From Clavelina lepadiformis (lineage: Eukaryota > Chordata > Ascidiacea > Aplousobranchia > Clavelinidae), in contig NC_135242.1 in assembly GCF_947623445.1 (NCBI RefSeq), positions 5,456,001 through 5,520,000 on the forward strand: a stretch of DNA of 64,000 nucleotides, given 5' to 3'. Each line of letters opens with the position of its first letter. Within the stretch, counting starts at the first letter, position 1. Made by a program: the position numbers and the translations under genes. Shown here piece after piece: positions 16,150 to 28,415 of the stretch. The notes under the pieces are model-generated. The model saw only the letters and a program-made list of their open reading frames with translations, had not been told where the DNA came from and searched no databases.

Positions 16150-18459
16150 TCAGAGTTCGTCGTTTGCGCTTCGATTAAAATGTAGTTTCGATTCAAAATC
16201 ATTTATCATGTCCATTATGTCCTTGTAAATTGTTCCCACTGCTTTGGTACCCCACAAGAAGTCAAGGTGGTCCCAATCTTGTAGCTGTGTGAAAAAATTT
16301 TGGACAAATTTTAGTCTGCTTTCAACAACTAGTTGTAAAAGGTAGTTAGACGAAAAAAAAATTAACCGTTCAAAAGAAACTTCAACAACACTTGAAGAGT
16401 TGTTGTTTTCATATGCGCGGTGGGTCGACCGTCGACTTATGCGCGCATTATATATTGACAAAAAATGCGTGTGCATGGGAATCTACAGAGACTTGTGAAT
16501 AACAGTTTTGTGTACAAATTTAATTCATCTGCAACATTGCCTTCACAGAGATAAGCGAGTTATACTCACGATTTGAAAATGAACCATGCTTTTAAGTTTG
16601 CTGGATAATCTCTTGCAGTCCATCGGATCAGCAAGTTGGTCATCAGATCCAATGAACAGAGCAACAGGGGCTCGGATGCGAGAAACGTCATATTCGGGCG
16701 GAGTAGGTTGTCCATAAGCTTCCATGTTTTCCTTTTCTACGTAAAATCATAACCACTAATTCAAAATTAAAATAACGTTTCAAAATTTTCAGCTGTTATC
16801 TGTTCGCAGTTAGGCAAAGCCATCACCACAACACAAAGCAACCAGACTTCAGACCTCACAACTCTTCATACTTGCGGGTAAAAACTTGGGCGAGAAATTT
16901 CTCGAAAAATACGAAATAAGCGGACGCAGGTTCAAACTTTGAACATGATTTTTTCAAATAAAATGACGTATTGTAGCTTGACATGTGAGGCGGACTTTAA
17001 ACGTTTCTCAAGATAACATAATGCCTTGTGTACCTCATTAGTAATTACATATTCCCCATTTCAACGTTGTGATTGCGATGAAGCAGTTTTAAGTGAAATG
17101 GTCACCAATAAAAACAATGCAATTTTTGAACCTTGCGGCACTTAGTGCTCGTGGATTAAAAAGATTTAACTATATAACTTATTTCGAACTTGGAACTTTT
17201 CGGTAAGTTGTAACGACTCTTTAATTAAACAATTCGAATACCAACTATACGTCTTAGAATATGTTTATATTTATTCTTAGAATATTTTACAACAAAACGT
17301 TCTATTATAAAACCAAACATCAAAACCGAGACAATCAAATAGACGGGGTAGTGATGTACAAGCGATAGAACCGTGAGAAACAGAATCAATGGGATAGATA
17401 ACTTGATATTTTGAAAGACGGAGAATGAGCTCGAATGTTAGTAAACCAGTTACCTGACCAGTAATTAAACTTCTCCATTCTGCCAGAATCGACTAGCTGT
17501 GACATGTGGACTAGGTTTTGCAGGGAGGTACCGGCCGGACTGTGAGAGAAGTAAATCGGAAGACGATCCTGAAAATAATGATGAGTATTGATGCCAGTTA
17601 AAAACATCATCAAGTTGTTGCCGTGATAAATCAAAGAGGCTCCAGAAGAATTATGCAACCTGCAAAGAAAGTCACATTCGTTAGACCAAAAGCTATATCC
17701 CGTGTTTCTGTTCCTGATTCAGTTACAACGTCAAAACCCTGGTTTCCAGAGACATGAAAAACAAATAACCTGGCTTCTGTGGCGAAGTAAAACTTACTCA
17801 TGAAGTTTCGCTGATATCCACTTCGAAATAGGTTTCTTCGGCATAACTTCTAACCCTCCAAACAGTGATAAGCCAATATGCGCGGGCTTGCTTAACGGTA
17901 CCAACGAACGCACTGGACTGGTTATGTCAGCAAGGGTCGACACCGGGCCTAGTGCGAACATCATCTTAATTTTATTGTTGAAATGTGGGTCTTCTGACAA
18001 CCTTGCAAATGCTACCAAAGTGCCTTGAGAGTGTCCGATGTAGTAAAGACTTTTCTGCCCAGATTCGCGAAGAGCTCTGTCGATCATGGCAGGTAGGTCG
18101 GACTGTGCCATTTCCTGCCATGAAAAACGCCAGTATCTCTCATCAACGTCAGGATTAAGACTTCGGTGGTCTCTGGCGTAAGTGCTACCGCGTACGTTGC
18201 CTAGCCATACGTCGTAACCAGCGTCGGCTAACAGAAAAGGCAGGCTGCGGCCAGGACCGTTCGCCACCCAGCAAGATGAATCGGATAAAATGCCATGCTG
18301 AAAAAAGATAATAGGTCTTTTCCTGGAGTGGGGTTGTCTTTGTTTTTTAGCGCTGAAGTCCCGTCTAAAAGGTATCCTGTGCAGGTCAAGAATATATCCG
18401 TCATTGGTTTCAACTTTGTGAACTTCACATATGTACCCGGCATGTCTGATCATTTCCGG
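16150..18459 (-). CDS. Acid lipase (lysosomal acid/gastric lipase family), 5' exon not located
   Basis: Exons in transcript order: 17798-18459, 17454-17659, 16570-16736, 16150-16284. The sum is 1170 nt, 389 codons plus stop, phases consistent throughout. The first exon found opens with PEMIRHAGYICEVHKVETND, the usual start of the mature AB-hydrolase lipase region. Then come FFQHGILSDSSCWV, the nucleophile GHSQG, VRGSTYARDH, the acid Asp in IGSDDQLADP, and the catalytic His in DWDHLDFLWG. These enzymes hydrolyse triglycerides and cholesteryl esters at acid pH in lysosomes or the gut; that is family knowledge. The family normally has a signal-peptide exon upstream of PEMI. I looked between 18460 and about 19400 on the minus strand and found no convincing one, so the 5' end is open. 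The gene is convergent with esterase 2. Confidence 0.9.
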
Positions 18460-18483
18460 CTGCAAACAAAAGATGTTTGGTGA

Positions 18484-20158
18484 AAATAACGAACTGGTGA
18501 GGTTATGTAATTATCATATTAGTTTTCTAGAGTTGTTAACTTGTTTAATAAAAAGGTAGTATATAGTTAATAAGAAAGTTATTAGTTAGTGAAAAAGTTT
18601 TAAACTTGCTGCAAATGATTTTCAATGAGTCGATTAATTAAATTTGTTTGATCATTCAGCAGCAATATTTCCACAATGCAAATTGCATTTTGTAACCATA
18701 TCTCAAACCTATGTTTACGCACAAGAGGTCAAAAGGATGACAAATTTGTCTACGTACGAGCTGACACAAGTGGAGCAAAAACCTGGTAAAAACAAACAAA
18801 TCAATCAACTGCTGACGCCGGCCTCTTAATAAAATCCTAATTTCTTAAGCAAAGCAATATATGTCACGTCATCCGCAACCGGGTTATCCGAGGTCGGTGT
18901 TTAAATGCAGGCGGCTTTGCTTAAGATTAAGGGTCAACAACTTTCGCCACGATATCTTGATTGGTGACTGGAGGTGGTTTTTTCAAATAAATCATTAATT
19001 AGACCACAAATTGCGTCCGTTTGTATTAACTAAACAAACTCCAGACACAGAATTGAAAGGGGAGATAATAAATGGTTTGTGTGATATAGTGAGACTACCA
19101 CCAACTTAAGAACAAAACGCAATGTAGAAAACCGTTTCTGCTTTTTACATAAAATTATAAAACGTATTAAAATAGCTGACCTTGAGGAAAAATAGGATCG
19201 GGGTAGTTTTACCCAAGGTCCATGCAATACTGGTGCCTCTGAATAATTGGTATCAATTGATATCTGACAATGTTTTGAAAATGTTGGTAAATAACAATCA
19301 GATAACATTTGTTGGGAACCATCTTTACATCACAGTAAACGATTTATTAAATAGGTAGTAAACGAAATTTAATAAAGAAACCTCTAGCTAGACGTTGAGT
19401 ATATGATATGAGCAAAATTTCATGTGATTCATCACTTGCAAGACTCTGTGATGCAATCACAGTTCCATGAGTGTGCTACCTAAGAACCGTATCACGTTTA
19501 CCAGTAAGCTTGTTTTTGCAAGTCTGATAAACGATTTAATTAACAAGTTCTTTGGTGTGCTTTAGATAACCCACTTACTACAAAAAGAAACAATGAAAGC
19601 ATTCCAATGAAAGCATTCTTTACTGCTTAGTGGTCTTACTCGAACATGTATCTCAGTACCATACTAAAATCACACCATAGATATAAGGGCGCGTTATCCA
19701 AAGGCAAATTACTATATACAATAGAATGATAGATAATACCACCAAGTTTCAAGCATGAGTTATTTGATTTCGGGATAATGATAATGATCTAAACGTTGCA
19801 ACATCGAGCGAAATATGTATATTGTATACTGTACTGAATGAAAGCATAAAAAATGTTTTAGTTTTTCCAGAAGATTTTATAAATACAAGGTCCAAGAACC
19901 TTGTGACTCAAACACTTTGTGAACAAGATTTTTTAGAAAATATTTAAAAATAAATAACAAGTTGTCAAAAAGTTACTTTGGTAAGAAACTAAACGAGATA
20001 AGCATAGCAACTTTAACAAAGTGATAGCAAATTAAATGCCTGCAATTCATCCTATGTACTCATATTTTCATACAAAATAGGTTTAACAACTCTCTCTCTT
20101 TGTACAACCTTAAGATAACTTGCAAAATCAGAATGTATATATCGAACAAGCCCCATAC
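18484..20158. other. Non-coding or uncertain stretch between lipase and unknown membrane gene
   Basis: One possible exon lies on the minus strand at 19181-19263, with good acceptor and donor and phase 0 at its start. It could continue the gene at 20159-21350, but nothing confirms it. Nothing else is supported; the lipase signal-peptide exon may lie here undetected. Confidence 0.4.
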
Positions 20159-21350
20159 CGTTGACATTCCGCATTCGGGTGGCAAATCTGACCCAAAATT
20201 TTCTTCATTTGGTGGATCTGACAAAATAATATATCCGAATAAAATGCTAAAGCTTATAATTTGGCTACAATAACATAGTTCTGGGCACCAACTCATTGTG
20301 ATAACTTTGTTACTGTCTAATAACCATTTAATCTACAGGACTGGACAAAGCACCAAGCAACACAGCCTAATTTCTGCAGTACTGGCAGCACAATACCTAC
20401 TGCTACAAAAACCAACTCACCTACACTGCTGCTTTCCCCAGACACCATCTTGCTCTGCATGAACTGTAGAAAATTCTCCCATGTCCACTCACTTCCTTCT
20501 TCTGACGAACTTCCTGGACTCAGCTGGGATAAATTGGGTAAATTTTCCCACAATGTCCGCTGCAAGTAATACCATGCATCAAAGTAAATGATTGAACAGA
20601 CAATTGAACATCATTTGCATTTAATACAACCTTAGTGGCCTCAAGACCAGCTGAAAAACCTTCCTCATTTTGCATCAGTCCTGTAATAATATCACTCAGT
20701 TGCGCTTTCGCATTCTCCATGACATCTGGGAATGTCCATGTGTCACCTGCATCTGTGTTACAATGATAAAAACGTTCATTCTCAGCCAAAAAAAAAACAA
20801 AAATATAAGGAAGACAACACAGTTGGACATAAAAAGGCTGTTTATATGGTATCAGAATATTTATCCTGAGACTGAGGGAAGTTTTAGCCTGACTAAAACT
20901 TTAGAAATGTTCATCAGGGCCAATAAACAGGAGCAAGTGTCAATTTTGCTTTGCTAAAGAGCATCACACCGGTAGCACCACTCGGTATCGAACAAGGGAA
21001 GCGTTATCATAAGCTCAGACCACTCTCCCAACAAATCTTTATTGAGTTGTCAAATAGCAATGTAACCCTAAGGGATGACCAGAATATCGCTCACAGTAAA
21101 TACACAAAATTATCAGTAAATTAATTTGCTAATTACCACTTGCTTGTGTCACTTTTATTTTTTCTTTATCTGCTCCCCCAGACCGAACAGCAACTGATTC
21201 AATAACATTTCCAAGCATCCCAGCAGCGGAGATATACCATTTTGTGTCCAGAGAAGGTTTTGCCTCTACCACCCAAAATGGCTGACTAACAGCCAACCAA
21301 ATAGTAACAAATTTTACAGATCTCCTAACATACAATTGCCATGGTGCCAT
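20159..21350 (-). CDS. Unrecognised membrane protein, 3' end not determined
   Basis: Exons in order: 21137-21350, 20631-20752, 20421-20559, 20159-20280. The four exons total 597 nt (199 residues) with consistent phases, which supports a real gene. The N-terminus MAPWQLYVRRSVKFVTIWLA has basic residues and then a hydrophobic stretch, possibly a signal anchor. The middle is soluble (DTWTFPDVMENAKAQL) and Ser/Glu-rich (GSSSEEGSEW). The fourth exon has a clear membrane span (QIISFSILFGYIIL) followed by an acidic segment, DPPNEENFGSDLPPECG. I do not recognise the family. A further exon at 19181-19263 is possible. The donor after exon 2 (AAG then gttgta) is non-consensus. Confidence 0.5.
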
Positions 21351-21717
21351 GTCTTGTCCTATTAAATAAGTAACAAATCATTACAAAAGTCTTAGAAATA
21401 AGGATAAAGAAACGTCCAAGAAACGTCAACAAGCTATAAGCATGTTTCCTATATTGAGATGTGTCGCTGAATTTAAAATTTTATAAGTGCACCGCAAGTT
21501 GAAAAAGGTTGAGGGGAACTGAGGTAGGCTACACTAATGTCCAAAGTTAATGGTATAGTCAGTAAAATCCATAGGTATGAGTCTCGTGGAAATGAAGATA
21601 TAAACAAAATGCAATTTAATTGAGCATGCTCAAGTTTTGCCAAATTATTAGTGGTACACGAGATCAAAAAGTATAAAAAACTGAAAGACCAAAAGTAAAA
21701 AAATTAAAGAATTGTCC

Positions 21718-22052
21718 TGACTGGAATGCATGACAGTTTTCGACCAGATCGTATGTGCAAAGATGCCTATTTTGGCGTGCACTGAAGCCTCAATTCCTAG
21801 TTTAGCATGCTTATTAAAAATTGGTATTCAAACAACCAGCTTTCTGGTTTTTGTATTATAACTCGACATGAGGATAAAAAAAGTTTGCACATTGATAAAT
21901 CTTGTGATCGCAGGTAACCAGATTGGAGAGTTTTTGGGTAATAAATTCCCACGCAACAAAATGAAACAATAGCAATTATAAGCACAATCAATTGTAATCC
22001 CCGCATACTTAGCAAACTTTCCAATCTGGGCATGTGTCACACTTTTCACTAT
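21718..22052. repeat. Dispersed inverted-repeat element, family A, copy 2
   Basis: Contains ggcgtgcactgaagcctcaa and ttcaaacaaccagctttctg, and ends tgtcacacttttcactatgg. The end is the reverse complement of the start of the copy at 1262, so the element is in inverse orientation with its middle diverged. Confidence 0.6.
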
Positions 22053-22611
22053 GGATGCTCACTAGGTTATTAGTTGTGCTTGTTGCATTTAATTACGAGT
22101 TCGCTGTAGTTTACTTTCATCCTTCACCGCTTAAATTCGTATCTTGGACATTTAATAATTAATTAATCGGTCAATTTTACCAAGAACTGGTGAATAAACA
22201 TTTGCTCTTTATATTATGCCGGTAATCGCAGAAACTTTAATTATCAAAATTTATCAGTCCATTGCTTGGGTGATTTTTTAAAGTAAATAAAGCTAGGATA
22301 ATTTTTAGCTACCTCCCATAGATCCTGACCCCTAGAGACCAGGTTTTACCACGCACCAAAGTTGGTAGAAAAAAGAATGGGGATTTCTATGAGTCTCACC
22401 ACGAGGCGATAACATCTACGTATATAGGTATAAAGCCTTTTTATACTGCATGTATTCACCATTCAGAATTTATGAAAGAGCAAATGGTAATGCCTGAGTT
22501 ATTTTGAACCTATATGCCAAGCTTGATGGAGCCATTTCCTCACTATTTCGAAAAGTACCCCTTCTTTTATCCTGTATTCAGAATGGTGAATAAGACCAGC
22601 TTTAACTGTAA

Positions 22612-22728
22612 GTAAGCTATTTAGCGGGTATAGTTTACAAGTGCATAATCATATTGCAGTAGCTGGGGTATAGTATACAAAGGCATCCTGTGGTTGTGCA
22701 TTTGTATGCTATACACTATTTAGCTATA
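22612..22728. repeat. Short palindromic MITE-like repeat, family B, copy 2
   Basis: The left half, agctatttagcgggtatagt followed by ttacaagtgcataatca, pairs with a right half ending tggttgtgcatttgtatgct then atacactatttagct. Related to 2284-2400. Confidence 0.5.
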
Positions 22729-23763
22729 TTATGACAAAGAAATAATTCGCTTGTGCACTACTTGTGTGAAGTATTACACAAGGAACATATCTGTCATAAC
22801 GACCGCATATGCTGGCGGTAATTGTTAGAATATGAGCGAGGACGATAGATGGTTGATAACTTGTTTTACTTCTGCTTCGATGTTTGAGTTCTCATTTCTC
22901 AGACGGCGTGACTATGCTGTTAGTTGCTTAATTCTGTCTATACAAATTACTAAATGATAAAGTTCCCATTTTATTTATTATAACACAAAGGCTTTTGCCT
23001 TTGGGCAAATCTTGCTGAATGTTACATCGCGCTCAGTAACACGTGAAACGGTAAAAGGGAAAAGGGAAGATCGTAAACATTACAACAGTATATATATGTG
23101 GCACACTAGTTCAATCGAGGAAATTTATCTGACGTCATTAAGGAAAACTCAAGTCTGGTAAACACTGAATTACAAGTTCCCAAATTAAATTCCAAACAAC
23201 TCGTGACTCGTGACGTAATCGTCACAATATCTACAGTACGTCTAATCTAACGCCCTAGAAGTTTGTAGCCTATGCGGCGCAGAATTTCCGTTTTGCCCTA
23301 TATCCTATATTATAAGTATTACCTTGGCGTGGCGCAAATATGGGCATTCCAATTTTCGGCGCATTTATAGGGTACACTGAAAGCAAACTTTCCAGCAGGG
23401 TCATCTAATGTCTATCCATCTAGGATTTCGCAATGGGGAAGCCCCCAAAAACAACTAAAGAAAGATTAAACACTTTTGAAAACATCATATTTATTTAATA
23501 TTGACATGACTGAACAATGACTAAGGATGTGGTCAAGCCAGCTGCCAAAGAGCTGGGGTTGGAAAATCACCCAATGGCAATTTTAGTTTAGCAAAACTAA
23601 ACCAATCTTTCTGGAAAATTATGTTTTGGTAAAATTGGATCAATTTTTCTTTATCCGATGGCTCAGGGCCGGTGTAGTGTCAAAACCTGTCTCCCCAGTG
23701 TACCGTCATAAATTCAAATCAAATTATGGTTTTGACACAACCGAAAAGGAACAGTAACCTGAC

Positions 23764-23850
23764 TACCGGTTAGCGCAGTTGGCCGAGTTGGGATATCAAA
23801 GCCTTCGTCTTTCATTTATTCTGAGGACTGAGTTCTCGACAGTTCTTTCT
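23764..23850 (+). repeat. tRNA-like SINE head candidate
   Basis: ggttagcgcagttggc at 23767 resembles an RNA polymerase III A box in tRNA context. gagttctcgac about 60 nt downstream is a weak B-box match. It does not fold as a full cloverleaf by eye, so a decayed tRNA-derived SINE is more likely than a functional tRNA. Confidence 0.35.
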
Positions 23851-26800
23851 AACAAGAGTTGCGATGGGTATAAGTACGGTTGACTGCTGAGTACAAGAGC
23901 TGGAGTTGTTTATTGTTTTTTTTAATAGCTATTTGTTTGACTGCTGAGGGTAAACCTGACTGCTTACGCAACTATTATAAAGACGTTATCCAAACTTTCA
24001 ATTTTTTCTCAATTTGGCTCAACATTTCATATACTAGAGTTCAGTATTCAATGTTCTAACTGCGCTACCATTCATTTAACGCTGATTTAAAATCGCAAAC
24101 AAATTGAAATCTACTACGTCATAATTTAACAGGGACAAGGGACAAGGGACAGGTTTTAGCACTACCCCGGTTTTCAGCCGATTTCACTGATTTTATAAAA
24201 TTTCAACGATTGTACTCACTCAAGCATAAAAGAAAACAATCAGATGATAAGCGAGTAATACGTCGTTACAAAGTTGTTGTATACTTTATTTCATGATTGT
24301 AAGTCATTTTATTTTGGAAACTTTCTTGCCTAGCTAGTGTAAATAAAGCGAGCTGGTTTTAGTTTGATTACATTCATCCAATTGTTTGAAACGCGGTTAA
24401 GTAGGATCAGGATGTTTATGTTACTTTAAGAAACACTTGATTATATGACCTTTTAGCACGGACGGACGAGGACGTCATCATCGTAATTTAAAGAAGCGAT
24501 ATTATTCTACTTTTTTCAGATATATATAATGGCATAAAGAGTGAATAATGTAGCAGTTGAAAATGCCAAGTGCTAACACAAAAACACACCATACTGTGTA
24601 GTGTGTACCACCGCATAAATTACGATTTGGCAAAAAAGGAGATCTTTGAAATTTACCGTACGTTTAAGTATGAAAATTTATTTCGTGGCATTTAAATGCA
24701 GTTATTAAAAACGTAAATCACAAATCGTTAGACTCCACTCTTCAACGGGATTCAAATTCGGGTTTAAGGTTTAGCGAATCACATTTACATGAATAAGAAT
24801 AGAACAAAAGCCAATCTTCGTCTGTTCTAATGAAGCATAGCCTATAGTTAAGAGGCCCCTCTAGCAGTTACGAAATTGGGCATCTCATGATGTAGCGCCG
24901 GCCCTTCGTAGACTAACAGTCTTCTCTAGTTAGTCCCGTTTATGCACACAAAATTTTCAGTAAACTTATTTCAGTTTATTTTATTATAGTAAGTCAAAAA
25001 TTTATTAATGAGATTGCGATGGTCAAGAATTCAAAATACGCTACAAAATGCCTATGGCTGGAATATATGCCCTTTCACGCATTCATTCACCAGTTTTAGC
25101 AGAAAGTTTATAAAATATTTCAAACCAAAAACTATAAAATTATATACAACGGATTGATTCGGCATAACACATAATTTAAAAAAAAATCAAGTTGGTAATA
25201 GACTTAAACCCTGCTGATTTTTTTTGATTTTAAAAGTTTATCTGACCACTAAAATAAACCTGTATCAGTGACATAGCCTAATACCTACCAAACAAGTAGG
25301 CTATACCAACAAATTTAGAGCACACAAAACAACACGTTTAAAATTTAATTTGTGATAGCACATTAAACAAAACCTGAGTTGGCTTGAACATTTTGTGGAA
25401 CAACTATGAATAAATTATGATCGTATAAACTATAAACAAACCTTTAACTTTATAAATTTAAAAGTTAGCACTTCCATGAAAAAGAAGGCAATCTAGTCTA
25501 AGGGTTTTCCTTTGCTAATTTTTGCAAGTAGCCTATGCAAAAACTAATAGGTTAAGGCTAAAGCTAAGAGCGGACATCAATGTGGTTGTTTAACAAATAT
25601 TTCGTCCTTTTAAATAGCACTAGAAAAGATTTAGAGATAACCTATGGGTTAAAATTAACGGTAGCCTACATAAAAAATTGTTCTTAAATTTAAAGGCAAA
25701 TAGAATTCTGGTTTCACAGTTTTGATTGTCTCATAAAGTTTCATTTTAATAGTTTATGTTGAAAAGCTCATTCTACAAATATTTGAAATAAGTTTTAAGT
25801 AAAATTTAAATTGAAAACAGTCAAATAAGCGGCAGTTAAATTAAAATTGTTATTGACATCTCAAGTTTCAAACATTGTCATTTCAGATAATTCCATTTTT
25901 TTTATTATATTTTATTATAACAACATTAATGTTGTTACAATAAAACATTAGCTAACATTAATGTTGGCTACATTCCTTTAATTTCGGTTTTAATAGAAAT
26001 ATCTTACAAAATAAGACAGGAATATATGCTTTAAGCGAGGTTTTTGTAAGATAAATATTTCAATGAATCTTAATTTAGCCTTTTCTGAATTACATGTTTT
26101 AAATCAATATTTGTTATACTGTAAGTAAATTGAAGTTATGGCTTAATTTATGTATACTGCTGGAGTAAATTTGATTATTTTAGATAAGCCTGTAGTTCAC
26201 TATTCAAATGATAGATTATAAGCACTCGCTAAATTGAGTTTTTTTGCATAAGCTTATGGAAAATATAAAAAATTTATGGAAATTTTAGAAATATTTTTCT
26301 TTTTATTTGTTTTTAAATGTTAAACATTAATACACTGGCTGGGTCTGCCTCCTAAACCAAGGTTATAGGCATTTTTAGGAAGTCTTTCAATTTTGGTGTT
26401 TCTAGCTGCATAAACAAATTATGATACAAAAACAAAAAGAAACTTGTGTTTGGATTGGCAACTGTGTTTTGTCTGAGTAATAAGGTGCATGTCGTTTTTA
26501 GCCTACAATCAACAACTTGCTATATCCGTCTAGCACCTGAAACGTCACACCAAACAAGTAGTGCACTAAATTAAAAAGAAAAATGCAAAGCTTTTATGAC
26601 AATCTGCTATCAATTTTGTCTTGTTTAACCTAAGATATTTTACAATATTCTATCCAAGATAACATCGGTCGTCAGAAATTTATAAAGTGCAAAGAAAAAT
26701 CCACAGCTAAAGTTCGCTCGGCTATTATAACAATTTTCCAAGACACCTCCTTTTTGTGTATTTTTCGGTAGGTCACGGTAAATGGCAACAACGCAACATT

Positions 26801-27092
26801 AAATATTTATTTCTTCAAGGCAGTATGATTGGTAACTGTTTACGTTTTTGAGCTCGCTAAATTGCGTTATACGATTTTCTTAATTTATAAACATGATTTG
26901 TCTTATCACAGACCATACACACAACGCTCCGTGTAAAGCGCTTATATGTGAAAAGTGTTACTGTGGTTATTTGTCATACCCTGGGAACACTGAAAGATTT
27001 ATGAGAATTTTTCTATTTTGGACTCAATTGCTCATAAAAACTAACAGCAAAATAATGGAAAGCAGCTAAAAGCGCAACCGTTTCAAGTTACA

Positions 27093-27093
<1 letters not shown>

Positions 27094-27126
<33 letters not shown>
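27094..27126. repeat. (TA)n microsatellite
   Basis: Uninterrupted TA dinucleotide run. Confidence 0.9.
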
Positions 27127-27129
<3 letters not shown>

Positions 27130-27698
27130 TAATCAACCAACTCAACACATAGAGTTTTGGCTACAGTAACAAGGTGTCGGTTGAAAAGAATATTAATTAT
27201 TTAAAAGACGCCTTGTTGCTAAAGTTTAGGTATGTGAGAAACAATTGTACATTCCGCAATACATCTGCAAACGTAATTTCAGCAGAGCCTAAAAAGGCGG
27301 GCGGGGTTTATTCACCGTCTTAGATAGTTTCTATAGAGTTGGGAGTTGGGACACGCCATTTGCAATCCGGTTACTTTTTATGCACATTGCACAATCTAAC
27401 ATACAGTAGGACCGTGTTCTATATGCACATTGGAAAATCAATGCCATTGGGTAAAGTGAATAGCAGTGTGCGTTTTATAAAATCCACAAGCGTAGTTATT
27501 ATGTTACAGAAAGGAAATTGAAAGAAAAATATAAGGGCGAAAACAGAAGAAATTTTATCTTAAGAATATTTGGTAAAAAACTTGACAATACGTGAATTAG
27601 AAATAATTGACATTTTAGTTTCAGCGCTCTCAAGAGAGCATTGTAAATTATTGATAAACTTTGGGCAATTAATTGCGCTATGTTGATCCGCAGCAATG

Positions 27699-27737
27699 CC
27701 TGAAAAGGTTAACATATCTGATGTTAACCTTTTCAGG
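27699..27737. repeat. Perfect 17-bp stem, 5-nt loop inverted repeat
   Basis: cctgaaaaggttaacat (27699-27715), loop atctg, then atgttaaccttttcagg (27721-27737). No mismatches. Confidence 0.9.
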
Positions 27738-28415
27738 GCAAGAAATCCTAAATAAAAATTTAAAAATAGTTCCTATAGTGCATACTAGATTATAACAGGA
27801 ATATTTTCAAGCTGTGTTTTCCGCATGTTGGCAGGTCCTTGGAAGTTTTAATTTTGTTAAAACTTACAAATTATTGCGCAGAGGTTTAATTTCAGAAGAC
27901 AATTTGCAGTGGTTTATTCTGCGCAGTGGAAATTTAAACATCTAAGATGTTTATTGAAATGGTTGGTATAGGCTCAGACGCAATAGAAATTGGGTCAAGG
28001 TTGTACGAACATGCCTATGTTTTATATGTTATTATATTAATGAATTTATTTATACAATTACTTTTCTGTGTAGTATTTTGCGTATAGACATGCAAAGCAA
28101 AATGATTTTAGAAGTGATCAAATGGTGATAAAACCATAAAATGATTTTCGCAGTCATCTAAAAACTTTTTAATTATATAATTGTAACTAGTAAAAATGAA
28201 AAGTACCAGAACAAGTAAGTTGCTTTTGAAAACCAATATTGGGAAAACTGCCAGTTGTCAGCCAACTATAAGTAACTAAAAAATACCATCAATAAAATTG
28301 ACACAATTTTGAACTAAAATTATCTTATTTTGTTTTTTAAGAAAAGAAAGTCAAAAAGAAAAAGAAAATATAAGTCAAATAGACTCTAAATGTAATGTTT
28401 TTGTGCAAGATAAAA

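Larger units (their letters stand above)
22730..28394. other. Long intergenic region
   Basis: No reading frame here has splice context or family resemblance that I can support. Contents noted: a tRNA-like sequence at 23764-23850, AT-rich sequence at 25000-26700, a TA microsatellite at 27094-27126 and a perfect hairpin at 27699-27737. Confidence 0.55.

Noticed and set aside
23764-23850. Functional tRNA gene
   Set aside because: A-box-like sequence present, but no full cloverleaf or good B box; kept only as a SINE candidate.
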